Positions 1-8,269 of a stretch of 64,000 nucleotides of DNA are shown one piece after another. Every line of letters starts with the position of its first letter. Within the stretch, counting starts at the first letter, position 1. The notes below the pieces were generated by a model that was not told the DNA's origin, ran no database searches, and saw only the letters and a program-made list of their open reading frames with translations. A program made the translations under genes and the position numbers. Source of the stretch: CAZCTC01 sp964501335 (lineage in GTDB: Bacteria; Chloroflexota; Anaerolineae; B4-G1; SLSP01); the NCBI GenBank assembly GCA_964501335.1, contig CAZCTC010000014.1, forward strand, positions 62,001-126,000. The letters are read 5' to 3'.

Positions 1-1
1 T

Positions 2-544
2 GTCCACATCCGGCAAGAACAATTGCTCGCCATCGCCGTCGTCCTTTCCTATCCGGAACTGGAAACGGTAGAAATGGCCGAAGCCGCCATCGCCCCCCCC
101 TGGCCTTACATCCCCGGCCTTTTCTCTTTCCGTGAAGGGCCGGCCGCCCTCGCGGCCCTGGAACGCCTGAAAATCGAACCGGACCTGATCTTCTTCGACG
201 CTCACGGCATCGCCCACCCCCGCCGCCTCGGCCTGGCCTCTCACATGGGCATTCTGTTGGATCGGCCCACTATCGGTTGTGCCAAAACCCGCCTGACCGG
301 TCAGGTTGAAATGCCCGGCCCGCATCGCGGAGATTGGACCCCTATCCTGGATCAAGAGTCCTGCATCGGAGCTGTACTCCGCACCCGCCCCTCCTCCCAT
401 CCTCTGTATATCTCCATTGGACACCGCATCACGCTCGAAGAAGCCATTGATTGGACGTTGCGCTGTGGGACAGGGTATCGCGTCTCCGAACCCACTCGAC
501 GAGCCCATGTCATCGCGCAACAATCAGCCAAAGGAGGATTATGA
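2..544 (+). CDS. nfi: Endonuclease V, N-terminus cut by window edge
   Basis: Endonuclease V nicks DNA one base 3' of deaminated bases, mainly hypoxanthine, and starts repair of inosine lesions. The 180 visible residues carry the family core: YIPGLFSFREGPA, then FFDAHGIAHPRRLGLASHMG, then PTIGCAKTRL. The Glu in FREGPA, the Asp in FFDAHG and the Lys in AKTRL fit the metal-binding and catalytic positions of the family. The first catalytic Asp, usually about 40 residues from the start, lies off the left edge, so roughly 40 residues are missing. The reading frame is open from base 2; a TTG at position 23 is internal. The stop overlaps the next start as ATGA, so the kinase that follows is probably translated from the same mRNA. 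Confidence 0.93.
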   Translation, partial: VHIRQEQLLAIAVVLSYPELETVEMAEAAIAPPWPYIPGLFSFREGPAALAALERLKIEPDLIFFDAHGIAHPRRLGLASHMGILLDRPTIGCAKTRLTGQVEMPGPHRGDWTPILDQESCIGAVLRTRPSSHPLYISIGHRITLEEAIDWTLRCGTGYRVSEPTRRAHVIAQQSAKGGL

Positions 545-1737
545 CAGATTCCATTGAACGCCTGTCTCAACGGGTTACGGTCCTGGAACAATTGATTACC
601 ATTAGCCGGCAGCTCAATTCAACATTAGAGATGCGTCCGTTGCTCAAACAAATCGTCGAAGCCGCCGCTACCCTCACCGACGGGGACAGCGCCTCCATCC
701 TGCTCGTAGATGAACGCACCAAAACGCTCAACTTTGCCGCCTCCTCCGGCCCAAACTCCCCGGCCCTCGAATTGACCGAAGTGCCGTTGGAAAACAGCCT
801 GGCCGGCTGGGTCGTGCGCAATCGCCAGACCGCCATTGTCGAAGATGCACAAACCGACCCCCGCATGTACGTGATCAACGGCGTCGGGCCGACCCTCTCC
901 ATCGGCGCCGCCCCGATGTTCTTCGGCGATAAAGTAATCGGCGTCCTCGAAGCATTGACCCAACGCGAACGCCGCAGCTTCACCCCCGCCGACATCGATA
1001 CCCTGGAAACGCTCGCCAGCATCGCCGCCGTCGCCGTTCAAAATGCCCGCCTCTTCCAACAAAGCGACTGGGTTTCCGAAATCGTCCACGAAATCCGCAC
1101 CCCCCTCACGTCGATTGTCTCCTATGCCGACCTGCTCCGCCGCCCGAATCTAAAAGAAACCCAACGCGAACAATTTGCTTCCATCATTCAGCAAGAGGGC
1201 GAACGGGTCAACGCGCTGGTCAGCCAGTTCCTGGAATTGGCCCGCCTGGAATCCGGACGGGTCTCCCTGGAACGGGTGGCCTTGCACCTGCCCACAATCG
1301 CCGCCCTCTCTGCCGATGTGGTCCGTCCGCTCGCCGAAAAACAAAACATCGAATTCCACATGCGCATTCCCCAAGATCTCCCCCCCGTTCTGGGCGATGC
1401 CCAACGCATCCATCAGGTCCTGCTCAATCTCCTCTCCAATGCCGTCAAATATTCCGGGCAGGGAGCCTGTGTAGATCTGCAAGGGTGGACGGAAAACAAT
1501 CAGACGGTCATCAGCATCCACGACACCGGCCCTGGCATCCCCCCCGAACAAATCCCCTCCCTCTTCCAAAAATTCAGCCGACTTCCCGGCAGCGAACGCC
1601 GCGCCACCGGCGCCGGATTGGGCCTGGTCATCACCCGCCAGATCATCGAAGCACACGGCGGCCAAATCTGGGTGGAAAGCAAAGTCGGCGAAGGCACCAG
1701 CTTTATCTTCTCCCTGCCGGCCATAGCCTCCGCCTGA
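541..1737 (+). CDS. GAF-domain sensor histidine kinase
   Basis: Cytoplasmic histidine kinase of 398 residues with no membrane segment. A short coiled coil leads into a GAF domain (about residues 25-165). The HisKA dimerisation helix has the H-box EIVHEIRTPLTSI with phosphoacceptor His183. The ATPase domain shows the N-box LLNLLSNAVKYS, G1 DTGPGIPP and G2 GAGLGLVITRQI. The start at 541 is chosen because AAAGGAGG (530-537) is correctly spaced from it; the frame is open further upstream inside nfi, but without such a site. No response regulator lies next to it, so its partner and signal are unknown. A GAF domain suggests a small-molecule or redox input, which is inference. Confidence 0.93.
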   Translation: MTDSIERLSQRVTVLEQLITISRQLNSTLEMRPLLKQIVEAAATLTDGDSASILLVDERTKTLNFAASSGPNSPALELTEVPLENSLAGWVVRNRQTAIVEDAQTDPRMYVINGVGPTLSIGAAPMFFGDKVIGVLEALTQRERRSFTPADIDTLETLASIAAVAVQNARLFQQSDWVSEIVHEIRTPLTSIVSYADLLRRPNLKETQREQFASIIQQEGERVNALVSQFLELARLESGRVSLERVALHLPTIAALSADVVRPLAEKQNIEFHMRIPQDLPPVLGDAQRIHQVLLNLLSNAVKYSGQGACVDLQGWTENNQTVISIHDTGPGIPPEQIPSLFQKFSRLPGSERRATGAGLGLVITRQIIEAHGGQIWVESKVGEGTSFIFSLPAIASA

Positions 1738-1763
1738 TTTCTTAAAATGGTAAGAATTGTTGC

Positions 1764-1792
1764 TTTACAAAACCTCAAACCTGTGGTATTAT
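1764..1792 (+). promoter_or_regulatory. Predicted sigma-70-type promoter of greA
   Basis: TTTACA at 1764-1769 and TATTAT at 1787-1792 are separated by 17 bp, each one base from the -35/-10 consensus. Transcription would begin near 1799 and leave a leader of about 90 nt before greA. Confidence 0.65.
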
Positions 1793-1805
1793 GCTGTCTG
1801 CCTGT

Positions 1806-1828
1806 GAGCGCTCGCGCTCCGGGTTTTT
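1806..1828 (+). terminator. Small hairpin with T-run in the greA leader
   Basis: A 5-bp stem (GAGCG/CGCTC, loop CTCG, 1806-1819) is followed by CGGG and five T residues. It lies just downstream of the predicted greA start point, so it could be a weak attenuator or the terminator of the upstream kinase. The stem is short and the call is tentative. Confidence 0.3.
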
Positions 1829-1890
1829 ATTTTATAAGGGCGAATACATCGCCTGTGTCAGGAATCAGATCATCCGGAGGCAAATAATAC

Positions 1891-2367
1891 ATGGGTGAAC
1901 GCCCGGTTTACCTCACACAAGAAGGTTACGATCAGCTCCAAAAAGAGCTGGAATATCTGAAGACCGTCCGCCGGCAAGAAGTGGCCCAACGCCTGCATCA
2001 TGCTCTGGCTGAAGGAGAACTCATCGAAAACGCCGAGCTGGAAGATGCCCGCCGCGAGCAGGCCTTCGTCGAAAACCGGCTGTTTGCATTGGAACAACAG
2101 GTTCGAAATGCCGTTATCATTGAAAAAACCGGTACGCCGAATGCCGGCATGGTCGGCATCGGCAGCTTTGTAACGGTCCAGGAAGAAGGCGCCCCGGCCC
2201 CCGAAGAATACCAGGTCGTAGGTTCAGCCGAGGCTTCTCCCACCGAAGGTCGCATCTCAAATGAATCCCCGCTGGGACGGGTGCTGTTGGGCAAACGCAT
2301 CGGTGATAACGCTGTCGTTCGCGCTCCGGATGGCGATATCGTCTTCCGCATTGTCTCTATTCGTTAA
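1891..2367 (+). CDS. greA: Transcript cleavage factor GreA
   Basis: GreA enters the RNA polymerase secondary channel and stimulates cleavage of backtracked RNA. The 158-residue length is typical. The N-terminal coiled coil (about residues 8-75) is followed by an FKBP-like C-terminal domain, with ISNESPLGRVLLGKRIGD near the end. At the coiled-coil tip the usual GDLSENAEY is GELIENAEL here, so Glu43 takes the place of the usual metal-binding Asp while Glu46 is kept. The conservative change may keep activity but is uncommon. The gene has its own predicted promoter and is followed by a hairpin, so it appears monocistronic. Start: ATG after TCCGGAGGC, spaced about 10 bases. Confidence 0.93.
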   Translation: MGERPVYLTQEGYDQLQKELEYLKTVRRQEVAQRLHHALAEGELIENAELEDARREQAFVENRLFALEQQVRNAVIIEKTGTPNAGMVGIGSFVTVQEEGAPAPEEYQVVGSAEASPTEGRISNESPLGRVLLGKRIGDNAVVRAPDGDIVFRIVSIR

Positions 2368-2386
2368 TCGTTTTCCAGCAATGCTG

Positions 2387-2414
2387 ACAAGCCCATACAG
2401 ATGTATGGGCTTGT
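2387..2414 (+). terminator. Hairpin terminator after greA
   Basis: A perfect 12-bp stem (ACAAGCCCATAC with its complement) and loop AGAT are followed by TTGTTG. It separates greA from lysS. The T-tract is poor, so read-through is possible. Confidence 0.6.
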
Positions 2415-2445
2415 TTGTTGATAGTCTACTCAGGAGAGCAGTCCA

Positions 2446-3966
2446 ATGGAATTAAATGAACTCGAACGCCAGCGCGTAGAAAAGATCGAACGGCTGCGCG
2501 CCGCCGGAATGGAACCTTACCCGGGCCGGGTGCAGCGCACCCACACCACCCAGGCTGCCCGCGATGCCTTTACCGCCGCGGAGACCGCCGGCGAGCCCGG
2601 CCCGCTGGTCTGGGTCACCGGACGGCTGGTCAGTATCCGCGTGATGGGCAAGGCCGCCTTCGCCCACATCGAAGACGAAAAGGGCAAACTGCAAATCTTC
2701 CTCCGTCAGGATGACCTGGGCGAGGAAACCTACGCCCTCTTCAAACAGGCTTTCGACCTGGGAGATTTTGTCGAAGCCTCCGGTCCCGTCGTCCGCACCA
2801 AGACCGGCGAAATCAGCGTCCAGGCCAAAACGCTGCGGATGCTCAGCAAAGCCGTCACTCCCCTGCCGCTCCCCAAAGAATATGAAAACGCGGCCGGCGA
2901 CACGGTCCGCTATGGCGCCCTCGCCGACGTAGAAGAACGCTACCGCCAGCGCTACGCCGACCTGGCGGTCAACCCGCAGACACGCGAACATTTCCGCATC
3001 CGCTCCCGCATGATCGGCGCCCTGCGCCGCTGGCTCGACGAACGGGATTACCTGGAAGTCGAAACCCCCGTCCTGCAACCGATCTACGGCGGGGCCGCCG
3101 CCAAACCCTTCACGACCTTCCACAATCAGCTCAAGCAACAGCTCTACCTGCGGATTTCATTCGAACTCTACCTGAAACGACTGCTCGTCGGTATGTACGA
3201 CCGGGTCTACGAAATCGGCCGTGACTTCCGCAATGAAGGCGTCTCCTACAAACACAATCCCGAGTTCACTCAGCTGGAACTCTACTGCGCCTATACCGAC
3301 CTCCAGGGCATGATGGAAACCACCGAACAGTTGATCGCCTTTGCCGCCCAGACCGTCCTGGGCACCACGCAGATTGAATTTCAGGGCCATACCATCGACC
3401 TGACTCCCCCGTGGCGCCGGCTGGCTCTCTGGGAAGCGATCGCCGAAGGCACCGGCATCGACTATCGCGCCTACCCGGACGCCGACAGCCTGCGGGCCGC
3501 CATGCGCGAACGCGGTTATCCCGCCGACGAGAAGGCCTCCTGGGGCCATCTGGTCGACGATCTGCTTTCCCAGGTTGATCCCAACCTCATCCAACCGACC
3601 TTCATCTATGATTACCCGGTGGCGATCTCCCCGCTCGCCAAGCAAAAGCCGGATGATCCCACCCATGTGGAACGCTATGAATTCTTCATCGGCGGTATGG
3701 AAATCGGCAACGCCTTCACCGAACTCAACGACCCCTTTGAACAGGAACAGCGCTTCTATCAACAGGGTCGCGATTACGAAGCCGGCGACGAAGAAGCCCA
3801 ACCCATGGATGAGGATTACCTCCGCGCCATGAAATACGGCATGCCGCCCTGCGGCGGCCTGGGCATCGGCGTGGATCGTATCGCCATGCTCTTCACCAAC
3901 CAGCACTCCATCCGCGATGTGCTCCTCTACCCGCACATGCGCACCCGCGATACCCAAACTTCATAA
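2446..3966 (+). CDS. lysS: Lysyl-tRNA synthetase, class II
   Basis: Charges tRNA-Lys with lysine through a lysyl-adenylate. The 506 residues match the usual class II bacterial length. An N-terminal OB-fold anticodon-binding domain (about residues 55-150) contains VTGRLVSIRVMGKAAFAHIED. The catalytic domain has motif 2 RDFRNEG, then HNPEFTQLELYCAYTDL, the KPFTT loop, and motif 3 GGLGIGVDRIAMLF near the C-terminus. The family-typical GISTRHNPEFT is GVSYKHNPEFT here. Start: ATG with AGGAGAG upstream. A perfect palindrome follows the stop. Confidence 0.96.
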   Translation: MELNELERQRVEKIERLRAAGMEPYPGRVQRTHTTQAARDAFTAAETAGEPGPLVWVTGRLVSIRVMGKAAFAHIEDEKGKLQIFLRQDDLGEETYALFKQAFDLGDFVEASGPVVRTKTGEISVQAKTLRMLSKAVTPLPLPKEYENAAGDTVRYGALADVEERYRQRYADLAVNPQTREHFRIRSRMIGALRRWLDERDYLEVETPVLQPIYGGAAAKPFTTFHNQLKQQLYLRISFELYLKRLLVGMYDRVYEIGRDFRNEGVSYKHNPEFTQLELYCAYTDLQGMMETTEQLIAFAAQTVLGTTQIEFQGHTIDLTPPWRRLALWEAIAEGTGIDYRAYPDADSLRAAMRERGYPADEKASWGHLVDDLLSQVDPNLIQPTFIYDYPVAISPLAKQKPDDPTHVERYEFFIGGMEIGNAFTELNDPFEQEQRFYQQGRDYEAGDEEAQPMDEDYLRAMKYGMPPCGGLGIGVDRIAMLFTNQHSIRDVLLYPHMRTRDTQTS

Positions 3967-4027
3967 AAAAGCCCATTTTTTCGCGCGCCGTCTCCGGCGC
4001 GCGAAAAAATTAATAAAAAACTCTCAA
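3962..4027 (+). repeat. Hairpin-repeat family copy, lysS-mscS; likely lysS terminator
   Basis: A perfect 16-bp stem (3975-3990 with 3995-4010), loop TCTC, is built of an AT-rich base and a CGCGCGCCG core. Left flank AAAAAAGCCC and right flank TAATAAAAAACTCTC match the other copies in this window (near 5600, 28585, 37161, 43670 and 44530), although the stem core differs. The T-run lies inside the arms, so it can act in both directions. The right flank runs straight into the mscS ribosome binding site. Confidence 0.75.
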
Positions 4028-4038
4028 AGGAGGCTCTT

Positions 4039-4854
4039 ATGATCGCCGGACAACCCATCCTTTCCGCCTGGATCAGCGCCATCCTGACCACCATCATCGC
4101 CGTTATCGGCCTGATCCTGGTTCAAATTTTGCGAAGCAAACTCCGCAGCATCCTCAACCGCATCCCAAACATTACCCCCGAGCGGAATCAACAACTCTAT
4201 ACCCTGCTGATGGTGGGCACCTGGGCCTTGAGCATCACTATCATCCTGGTGGCCGTTTCCATGGTGCTCAGCCTCTGGGTCGATATCACACCGCTGATCA
4301 CCGGGATGGGCGTCATCGGTCTGGCGCTGGGCCTCGGCTCGCAAACCATCGTCAAAGACTTTCTAGGCGGCATCTTTATCCTGCTGGAAAACCAATACGG
4401 CGTGGGCGATGTCATCAAGGTCAACAGCGTTTCCGGGGAAGTCGAAGCGATCACGCTGCGCGTTACCCAACTGCGGGATCGCAACGGTCAGCTCCATATC
4501 ATCCCCAACGGTGATATCCGCGTCGTCACCAATCTCACCCGGGAATGGTCGCGTGCCATTATCAACATTGAAATCGCCTTTGAAGAAAACCTGGAGCGCG
4601 CCCTGGAGGTGCTGAACCAGAACCTGACTCAGATCTGCGAAAACGCCGATTTGAAAAAAGATCTACAGGATACACCCGAAATCATCGGCCCCCTGGGAGT
4701 AGAAAGCGACACTGCCGTTTTACAAATCTGGGCCAAAACGACCCCCGGTCGGCAATGGCATATCACCCAGGATCTTCAACGTCGTCTGCATATAGCTTTC
4801 CGCAAAGCCGGCATCCACGCCAAACTCTCCGGCGCCACCCAACTGCCGGAATAA
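4039..4854 (+). CDS. Small-conductance mechanosensitive channel, MscS family
   Basis: Inner-membrane channel that opens under membrane tension and releases solutes on hypo-osmotic shock. The protein has 271 residues, close to E. coli MscS. Hydrophobic segments lie at about residues 10-30, 55-80 and 85-115. The third holds the pore-lining Gly/Ala pattern VIGLALGLGSQTIVKDFLGG, followed by the beta-domain VGDVIKVNSVSGEVEAITLR and the IIPNGDI motif. A soluble alpha-beta domain ends the protein. Start: ATG after AAAGGAGG. It ends a few bases before a strong bidirectional palindrome and faces the convergent HD gene. Confidence 0.92.
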   Translation: MIAGQPILSAWISAILTTIIAVIGLILVQILRSKLRSILNRIPNITPERNQQLYTLLMVGTWALSITIILVAVSMVLSLWVDITPLITGMGVIGLALGLGSQTIVKDFLGGIFILLENQYGVGDVIKVNSVSGEVEAITLRVTQLRDRNGQLHIIPNGDIRVVTNLTREWSRAIINIEIAFEENLERALEVLNQNLTQICENADLKKDLQDTPEIIGPLGVESDTAVLQIWAKTTPGRQWHITQDLQRRLHIAFRKAGIHAKLSGATQLPE

Positions 4855-4859
4855 AATGG

Positions 4860-4912
4860 GACAATAAAAAAGTTTCGCCCCGGCTACGTCGGGGCGAAAC
4901 TTTTTTATTGTC
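4860..4912. terminator. Bidirectional 23-bp palindromic terminator
   Basis: A perfect 23-bp stem (4860-4882 with 4890-4912) and 7-nt loop GCTACGT; the outer arms are A/T tracts and the core is GTTTCGCCCCG. It lies between the convergent mscS and HD genes and gives a GC hairpin plus T-run on both strands. Confidence 0.88.
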
Positions 4913-4913
4913 G

Positions 4914-5531
4914 TTAAATCTCGCCGCGCATCTCCCGATCCAACCGTTGAAAAAAGCCTTCCATATAGGCATGCCGTTCCGCCGCAATCGCCCGACCCGT
5001 CGGCGTATACAGCTGATCCTTAATTCGCGCCAGCTTAAAGACAAACTCATGCACCGGCGTATGCTCCTGCCCTCGCCCGGTCGGAGCCTGGATCTCATCC
5101 AGCGCCGCCCACAGCCGCGACTGATGAGCCCCACCGTAAGCAAAGGCCCGCGCCACACCTACCGCACCAATGGCATCCAGCTTGTCGGCATCGTACAACA
5201 CCCGGGATTCCAGGGCCGCAGGCGGCGGACCGCTGCGGAAACGATGGGCCAGAATAGCCTCCGTCACTGCCGCTACAAAAGCCGGATCGGCATCGCGCAG
5301 ATATTCCCCGGCCCGCCCGGCCGCCACTTCGGCATGATCCAGCCCCTGCATCTCAGCTTCATCCCGCCCCCAGTCATGAAGTAAGGTGGCCGTACGCACC
5401 ACTTTCCAATCAGCCCCCTCCGCCCGGGCAATTCGCTCGGCCAGAGCCAACACCCGCAGCACATGGTCAAAATCGTGGACCGCATCCGCTCCCGTATAAA
5501 ATGCCCGCGCCGTCTCGATCGTTAACTCCAT
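4914..5531 (-). CDS. HD-domain phosphohydrolase, YedJ-like
   Basis: Predicted cytoplasmic metal-dependent phosphohydrolase of 205 residues. The HD-superfamily ligands are in order: His in HDFDHVLRV, the HD pair in LLHDWGRDE, and Asp in LYDADKLDAIG. The C-terminal third, with QLYTPTGRAIAAERHAYM, is typical of the YedJ group. The substrate is not known for this group, so only the general reaction can be stated. Start: ATG preceded on the minus strand by GGAGGAATGT. It stands alone between a palindromic terminator and a hairpin repeat. Confidence 0.85.
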   Translation of the reverse strand: MELTIETARAFYTGADAVHDFDHVLRVLALAERIARAEGADWKVVRTATLLHDWGRDEAEMQGLDHAEVAAGRAGEYLRDADPAFVAAVTEAILAHRFRSGPPPAALESRVLYDADKLDAIGAVGVARAFAYGGAHQSRLWAALDEIQAPTGRGQEHTPVHEFVFKLARIKDQLYTPTGRAIAAERHAYMEGFFQRLDREMRGEI

Positions 5532-5596
5532 ACATTCCTCCAGATGAGTTTATTAACATCCCGCAAACAATTTTTCACGACCCGTGCGATGAGTCC

Positions 5597-5730
5597 GGGA
5601 AAAAGTCCATATTTTCGGTGGCTTTCTGAAGCTGCCGAAAATATGAATAAAAACAACTCTCCCCTCTATCCCGCGCGTCGCTTCGAACCAGACAATAGCT
5701 GGTTGCGGGACGCTAAAAATGCCCACGGCC
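5597..5730 (+). repeat. Hairpin-repeat family copy with long right arm
   Basis: The hairpin (5608-5622 with 5631-5645) is a 15-bp stem with two adjacent G-T wobbles and loop TTTCTGAA. Left flank AAAAGTC and right flank GAATAAAAACAACTCTC match the family. The distal part (CCGCGCGTCGC, then ACCAG..CTGGT, then TTGCGGGACG) corresponds base for base in layout to the 155-bp unit at 28476-28940. The small second stem (ACCAG/CTGGT) replaces CGGGC/GCCCG of that unit, again preserving pairing. Confidence 0.75.
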
Positions 5731-5755
5731 CGTCTGTTCCCCCCCCTACAACAAG

Positions 5756-5785
5756 TTGCGCGCGCTCCGTAGGGAGCGCGCGCAA
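5756..5785. terminator. 13-bp palindromic hairpin downstream of the M23 genes
   Basis: A perfect stem TTGCGCGCGCTCC with its complement, loop GTAG. It lies 24 bp beyond the stop of the minus-strand M23 gene and has an A-tract on its right side (a T-tract before it on the minus strand). Probably the 3' end of that transcript. Confidence 0.6.
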
Positions 5786-5808
5786 AAAACTCGAAAAGAT
5801 CAATTTGC

Positions 5809-6933
5809 CTAAGGCAGATAAATCAACGGGTTAACGGGATAACCGTTATAACGCACCTCGAAATGCAAGTGCGGCCCGGTTGAATTCCCGGTATTGCCCA
5901 CCGCCCCGATGACCTCTCCGGCCGAAACCGATTGGCCCTCGACGACAAAGAAGTTACTCAAGTGCGCATAGTAAGTCTGATAACCATTGCCGTGATCGAT
6001 CACGATCAAATAGCCATAACCGATGTCGGTCCACCCGGCGAAACTGACATATCCGGCATCCGAAGAGACCACCGCCGTACCCTCATCGGTTCCCAGGTCA
6101 ATGGCCCGGTGCCCATACCAGTATCCCTGCGTCAGATACCCGGCCGTAGGCCAGTAGAAAATCCCACTGCCTTCCACATCTTCAGGAACCACGCCGGCAT
6201 AAGTGGTCACTTCACGCGCCACGAACGGCTTGGTACCTCCGGGGACGATCAACTTCTCCCCGATCTGCAAGGCCGAATCCGTAGGGATCTCGTTATACTC
6301 GCAATTTTCAATCACATCGACGGTCACCTTATATTTGTCGGCTAAAGATTGTAAGGTATCGCCGTCTTCGATCGTATGGTAAACCCCATCGATGGGCAAA
6401 ATCACCATCGTCTGGCCTACCTTCAAAATGTCGGGCGCCTTCTCAACTTCAGGATTCGACCACATCAGCGTGGTAGGCTGCAGGCCGAACTTCTCCGCAA
6501 TCGATTGCGCCGTATCCCCCACCTGGACCGTATAGGTCGTCAATTCCAGGCGAGGCCGTTCCGGAATCGCTGTGTGAGAGGTGGCCCGCCGTAAGACGCG
6601 GGCTTCTCCCGAAGAGCGATAATAGACGCGGTTGGAGCTGGCGGCTCCACCTACCGCGGCCGAATGGGCAGCTACCGTATCCACCGAAAGATTGCCGGCA
6701 GCCTCAGAAGGTGGACTGAACACATTCCACCAGGGCCGTCCCCCAAGCAACACCAGAACCAGCACCACGCTCGCCAACGCCACATGAGAAGTCAACCTCC
6801 CCAAAGCCGGCCGCTGACCCACATGATCGCCGTTCCAACGCCAGGTTAAAGCCGTCACCCGGGCTGCCGTGCGCACAATCCACGGACTCTGCCATCGAAA
6901 GATGCCTTCAGAAGGTAAAGGTGGTCGTATCAC
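5809..6933 (-). CDS. Membrane-anchored LysM-LysM-M23 peptidase, second paralogue
   Basis: Predicted cell-envelope zinc endopeptidase that cuts peptidoglycan cross-links, 374 residues. The cytoplasmic N-tail is followed by one membrane segment (about residues 49-66). A Ser/Ala-rich linker leads to two LysM peptidoglycan-binding domains (about 133-180 and 184-232, each starting TYTVQVGDT or YHTIEDGDT). The M23 domain (about 265-374) has zinc ligands in GHRAIDLG and GPHLHFEV, plus the DHGNGYQTYYAHLS strand. It begins with GTG and overlaps the stop of the upstream paralogue as GTGA, so the two are translationally coupled. The shared layout and linker motifs (IPERPRLE/LPERQRLE) indicate tandem duplication. 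Confidence 0.9.
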   Translation of the reverse strand: MIRPPLPSEGIFRWQSPWIVRTAARVTALTWRWNGDHVGQRPALGRLTSHVALASVVLVLVLLGGRPWWNVFSPPSEAAGNLSVDTVAAHSAAVGGAASSNRVYYRSSGEARVLRRATSHTAIPERPRLELTTYTVQVGDTAQSIAEKFGLQPTTLMWSNPEVEKAPDILKVGQTMVILPIDGVYHTIEDGDTLQSLADKYKVTVDVIENCEYNEIPTDSALQIGEKLIVPGGTKPFVAREVTTYAGVVPEDVEGSGIFYWPTAGYLTQGYWYGHRAIDLGTDEGTAVVSSDAGYVSFAGWTDIGYGYLIVIDHGNGYQTYYAHLSNFFVVEGQSVSAGEVIGAVGNTGNSTGPHLHFEVRYNGYPVNPLIYLP

Positions 6934-8129
6934 GGTTCGTATAAAATTGGGTTCTGCGGCACACCCTGATAACGGATTTCATAGTGTAGGTGAGGACCTG
7001 TAGAATAACCGGTCGAGCCGCACAGACCGATTAACTGACCTTGATAGACCGAATCCCCACACCCGTAATAGATCTCACTAAGATGCGCATAGTAAGTCAC
7101 ATAGCCATTGCCGTGATCGATCCGAATGAGGTTGCCGTAGCCGCCGCCCCAGCCGGAGTGAATAACGACCCCGTTATCCGCGGCATAGATCGGCTCTCCT
7201 AAACGACAACCGTAATCCAACCCAATGTGGGTCGGATTGCCGGGATCGTGGAAAATCCAGCCCGAAACGCGGTACGATCCCGTCGGCAAGACAAACGATC
7301 CATTGGCCCCCGGGCCACTGACTGCAACATTGTTACAATACCCGGAACTGTACGAAGCCGAAGCCACACCGGGTCCACTGACGGTCGCCTTAGGCGGCGG
7401 CGCAGTCCATTCGATTTCCGAGCCCTCCCCGCCGGGGATCACCAACAGCGCCCCAGCGCGCAGGGTCTCTTCAGGACGAATGGCATTCCAGTCGTTGTAC
7501 AAAGCGGAGACTTCCACCTTGTACTGTTCCGCAATGCCCTCGGGTGTTTCTCCCTCGGCCACCGTGTGATAGACACCATCCACAGGCAGGATGTAAATCG
7601 GAAGGCCGGGTTGAATCATCCAGGGCGCATCACGCAAAGCCTCACGGTTCCCCCAAACAATTGTCGAAGGATTGATTTTGAAAGCTTCAGCGATGCCGTA
7701 AACAGTATCACCGGTTTGAATGGTATAGGTGATCACTTCAAGCCGTTGACGTTCGGGGAGTTCTGTGTGAGGAATTGCCTGACGATAAATAGCGAGGTCT
7801 CCGGAAGAGGCCTGCCACAACGACGTTTCGCTCGAAGAAGGAGTAGGTGTCGACACCTCATCGGCAGCGACCCGATCCGAAGGATCGGCAGCCGTTGCCA
7901 GGGTATCTTGAGCCAGACCGCCATAGCCCAGCAGCCCAATCAACACGGCCAGAGCGATCAGGCTGGCATGAGCGCTGTAACGCCCAATTAGCGCAGCAAT
8001 GGCCTGACGGTCGTCTTGTAATCGCCAGGCCAACCCGATCACCCTCGCCAGCATCTTTCCCGAAATCCGCACAAAGCTATCGGATTCCCGGGAATCTGCT
8101 CCTGTTAAGGCATATTCGTTTTTGTCCAT
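6930..8129 (-). CDS. Membrane-anchored LysM-LysM-M23 peptidase, first paralogue
   Basis: Predicted envelope murein endopeptidase, 399 residues from the chosen start. One hydrophobic segment (about residues 54-72) is followed by a Ser/Thr-rich stretch, LysM domains at about 133-180 and 187-235, and a C-terminal M23 domain with zinc ligands in THIGLDYG and GPHLHYEI. Four Cys in the M23 region (YCNN, YGCRL, YYGCGD, GLCGS) may form disulfides in the envelope. The open frame reaches back to 8318, but a good promoter sits at 8242-8269, inside that extension, so the ATG at 8129 with GAGG just before it is preferred; ATG 8138 is the alternative. Confidence 0.88.
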   Translation of the reverse strand: MDKNEYALTGADSRESDSFVRISGKMLARVIGLAWRLQDDRQAIAALIGRYSAHASLIALAVLIGLLGYGGLAQDTLATAADPSDRVAADEVSTPTPSSSETSLWQASSGDLAIYRQAIPHTELPERQRLEVITYTIQTGDTVYGIAEAFKINPSTIVWGNREALRDAPWMIQPGLPIYILPVDGVYHTVAEGETPEGIAEQYKVEVSALYNDWNAIRPEETLRAGALLVIPGGEGSEIEWTAPPPKATVSGPGVASASYSSGYCNNVAVSGPGANGSFVLPTGSYRVSGWIFHDPGNPTHIGLDYGCRLGEPIYAADNGVVIHSGWGGGYGNLIRIDHGNGYVTYYAHLSEIYYGCGDSVYQGQLIGLCGSTGYSTGPHLHYEIRYQGVPQNPILYEP

Positions 8130-8142
8130 GATCCTCATTGAC

Positions 8143-8158
8143 TGGTTCAACCGAACCA
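8143..8158. promoter_or_regulatory. Inverted repeat upstream of the M23 pair
   Basis: TGGTTC-AACC-GAACCA is a perfect 6-bp inverted repeat just upstream of the chosen start codon and inside the predicted leader. It could be an operator or an RNA hairpin; no factor can be named. Confidence 0.35.
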
Positions 8159-8241
8159 CAAGTGTCTCAATGATAGCACGGAAGCCATAATAGACAAACA
8201 AAGATACATAAAAAGGCACATACCCACGAAGCAACAGTTCG

Positions 8242-8269
8242 ATTATAGCATAGGCAAAATAAAAAGCAA
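8242..8269 (-). promoter_or_regulatory. Predicted promoter of the LysM-M23 operon
   Basis: On the minus strand TTGCTT (8269-8264), a 16-bp spacer and a perfect TATAAT (8247-8242). Transcription would begin near 8235 and give a leader of about 105 nt. It decides the start codon choice for the first peptidase. Confidence 0.65.
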
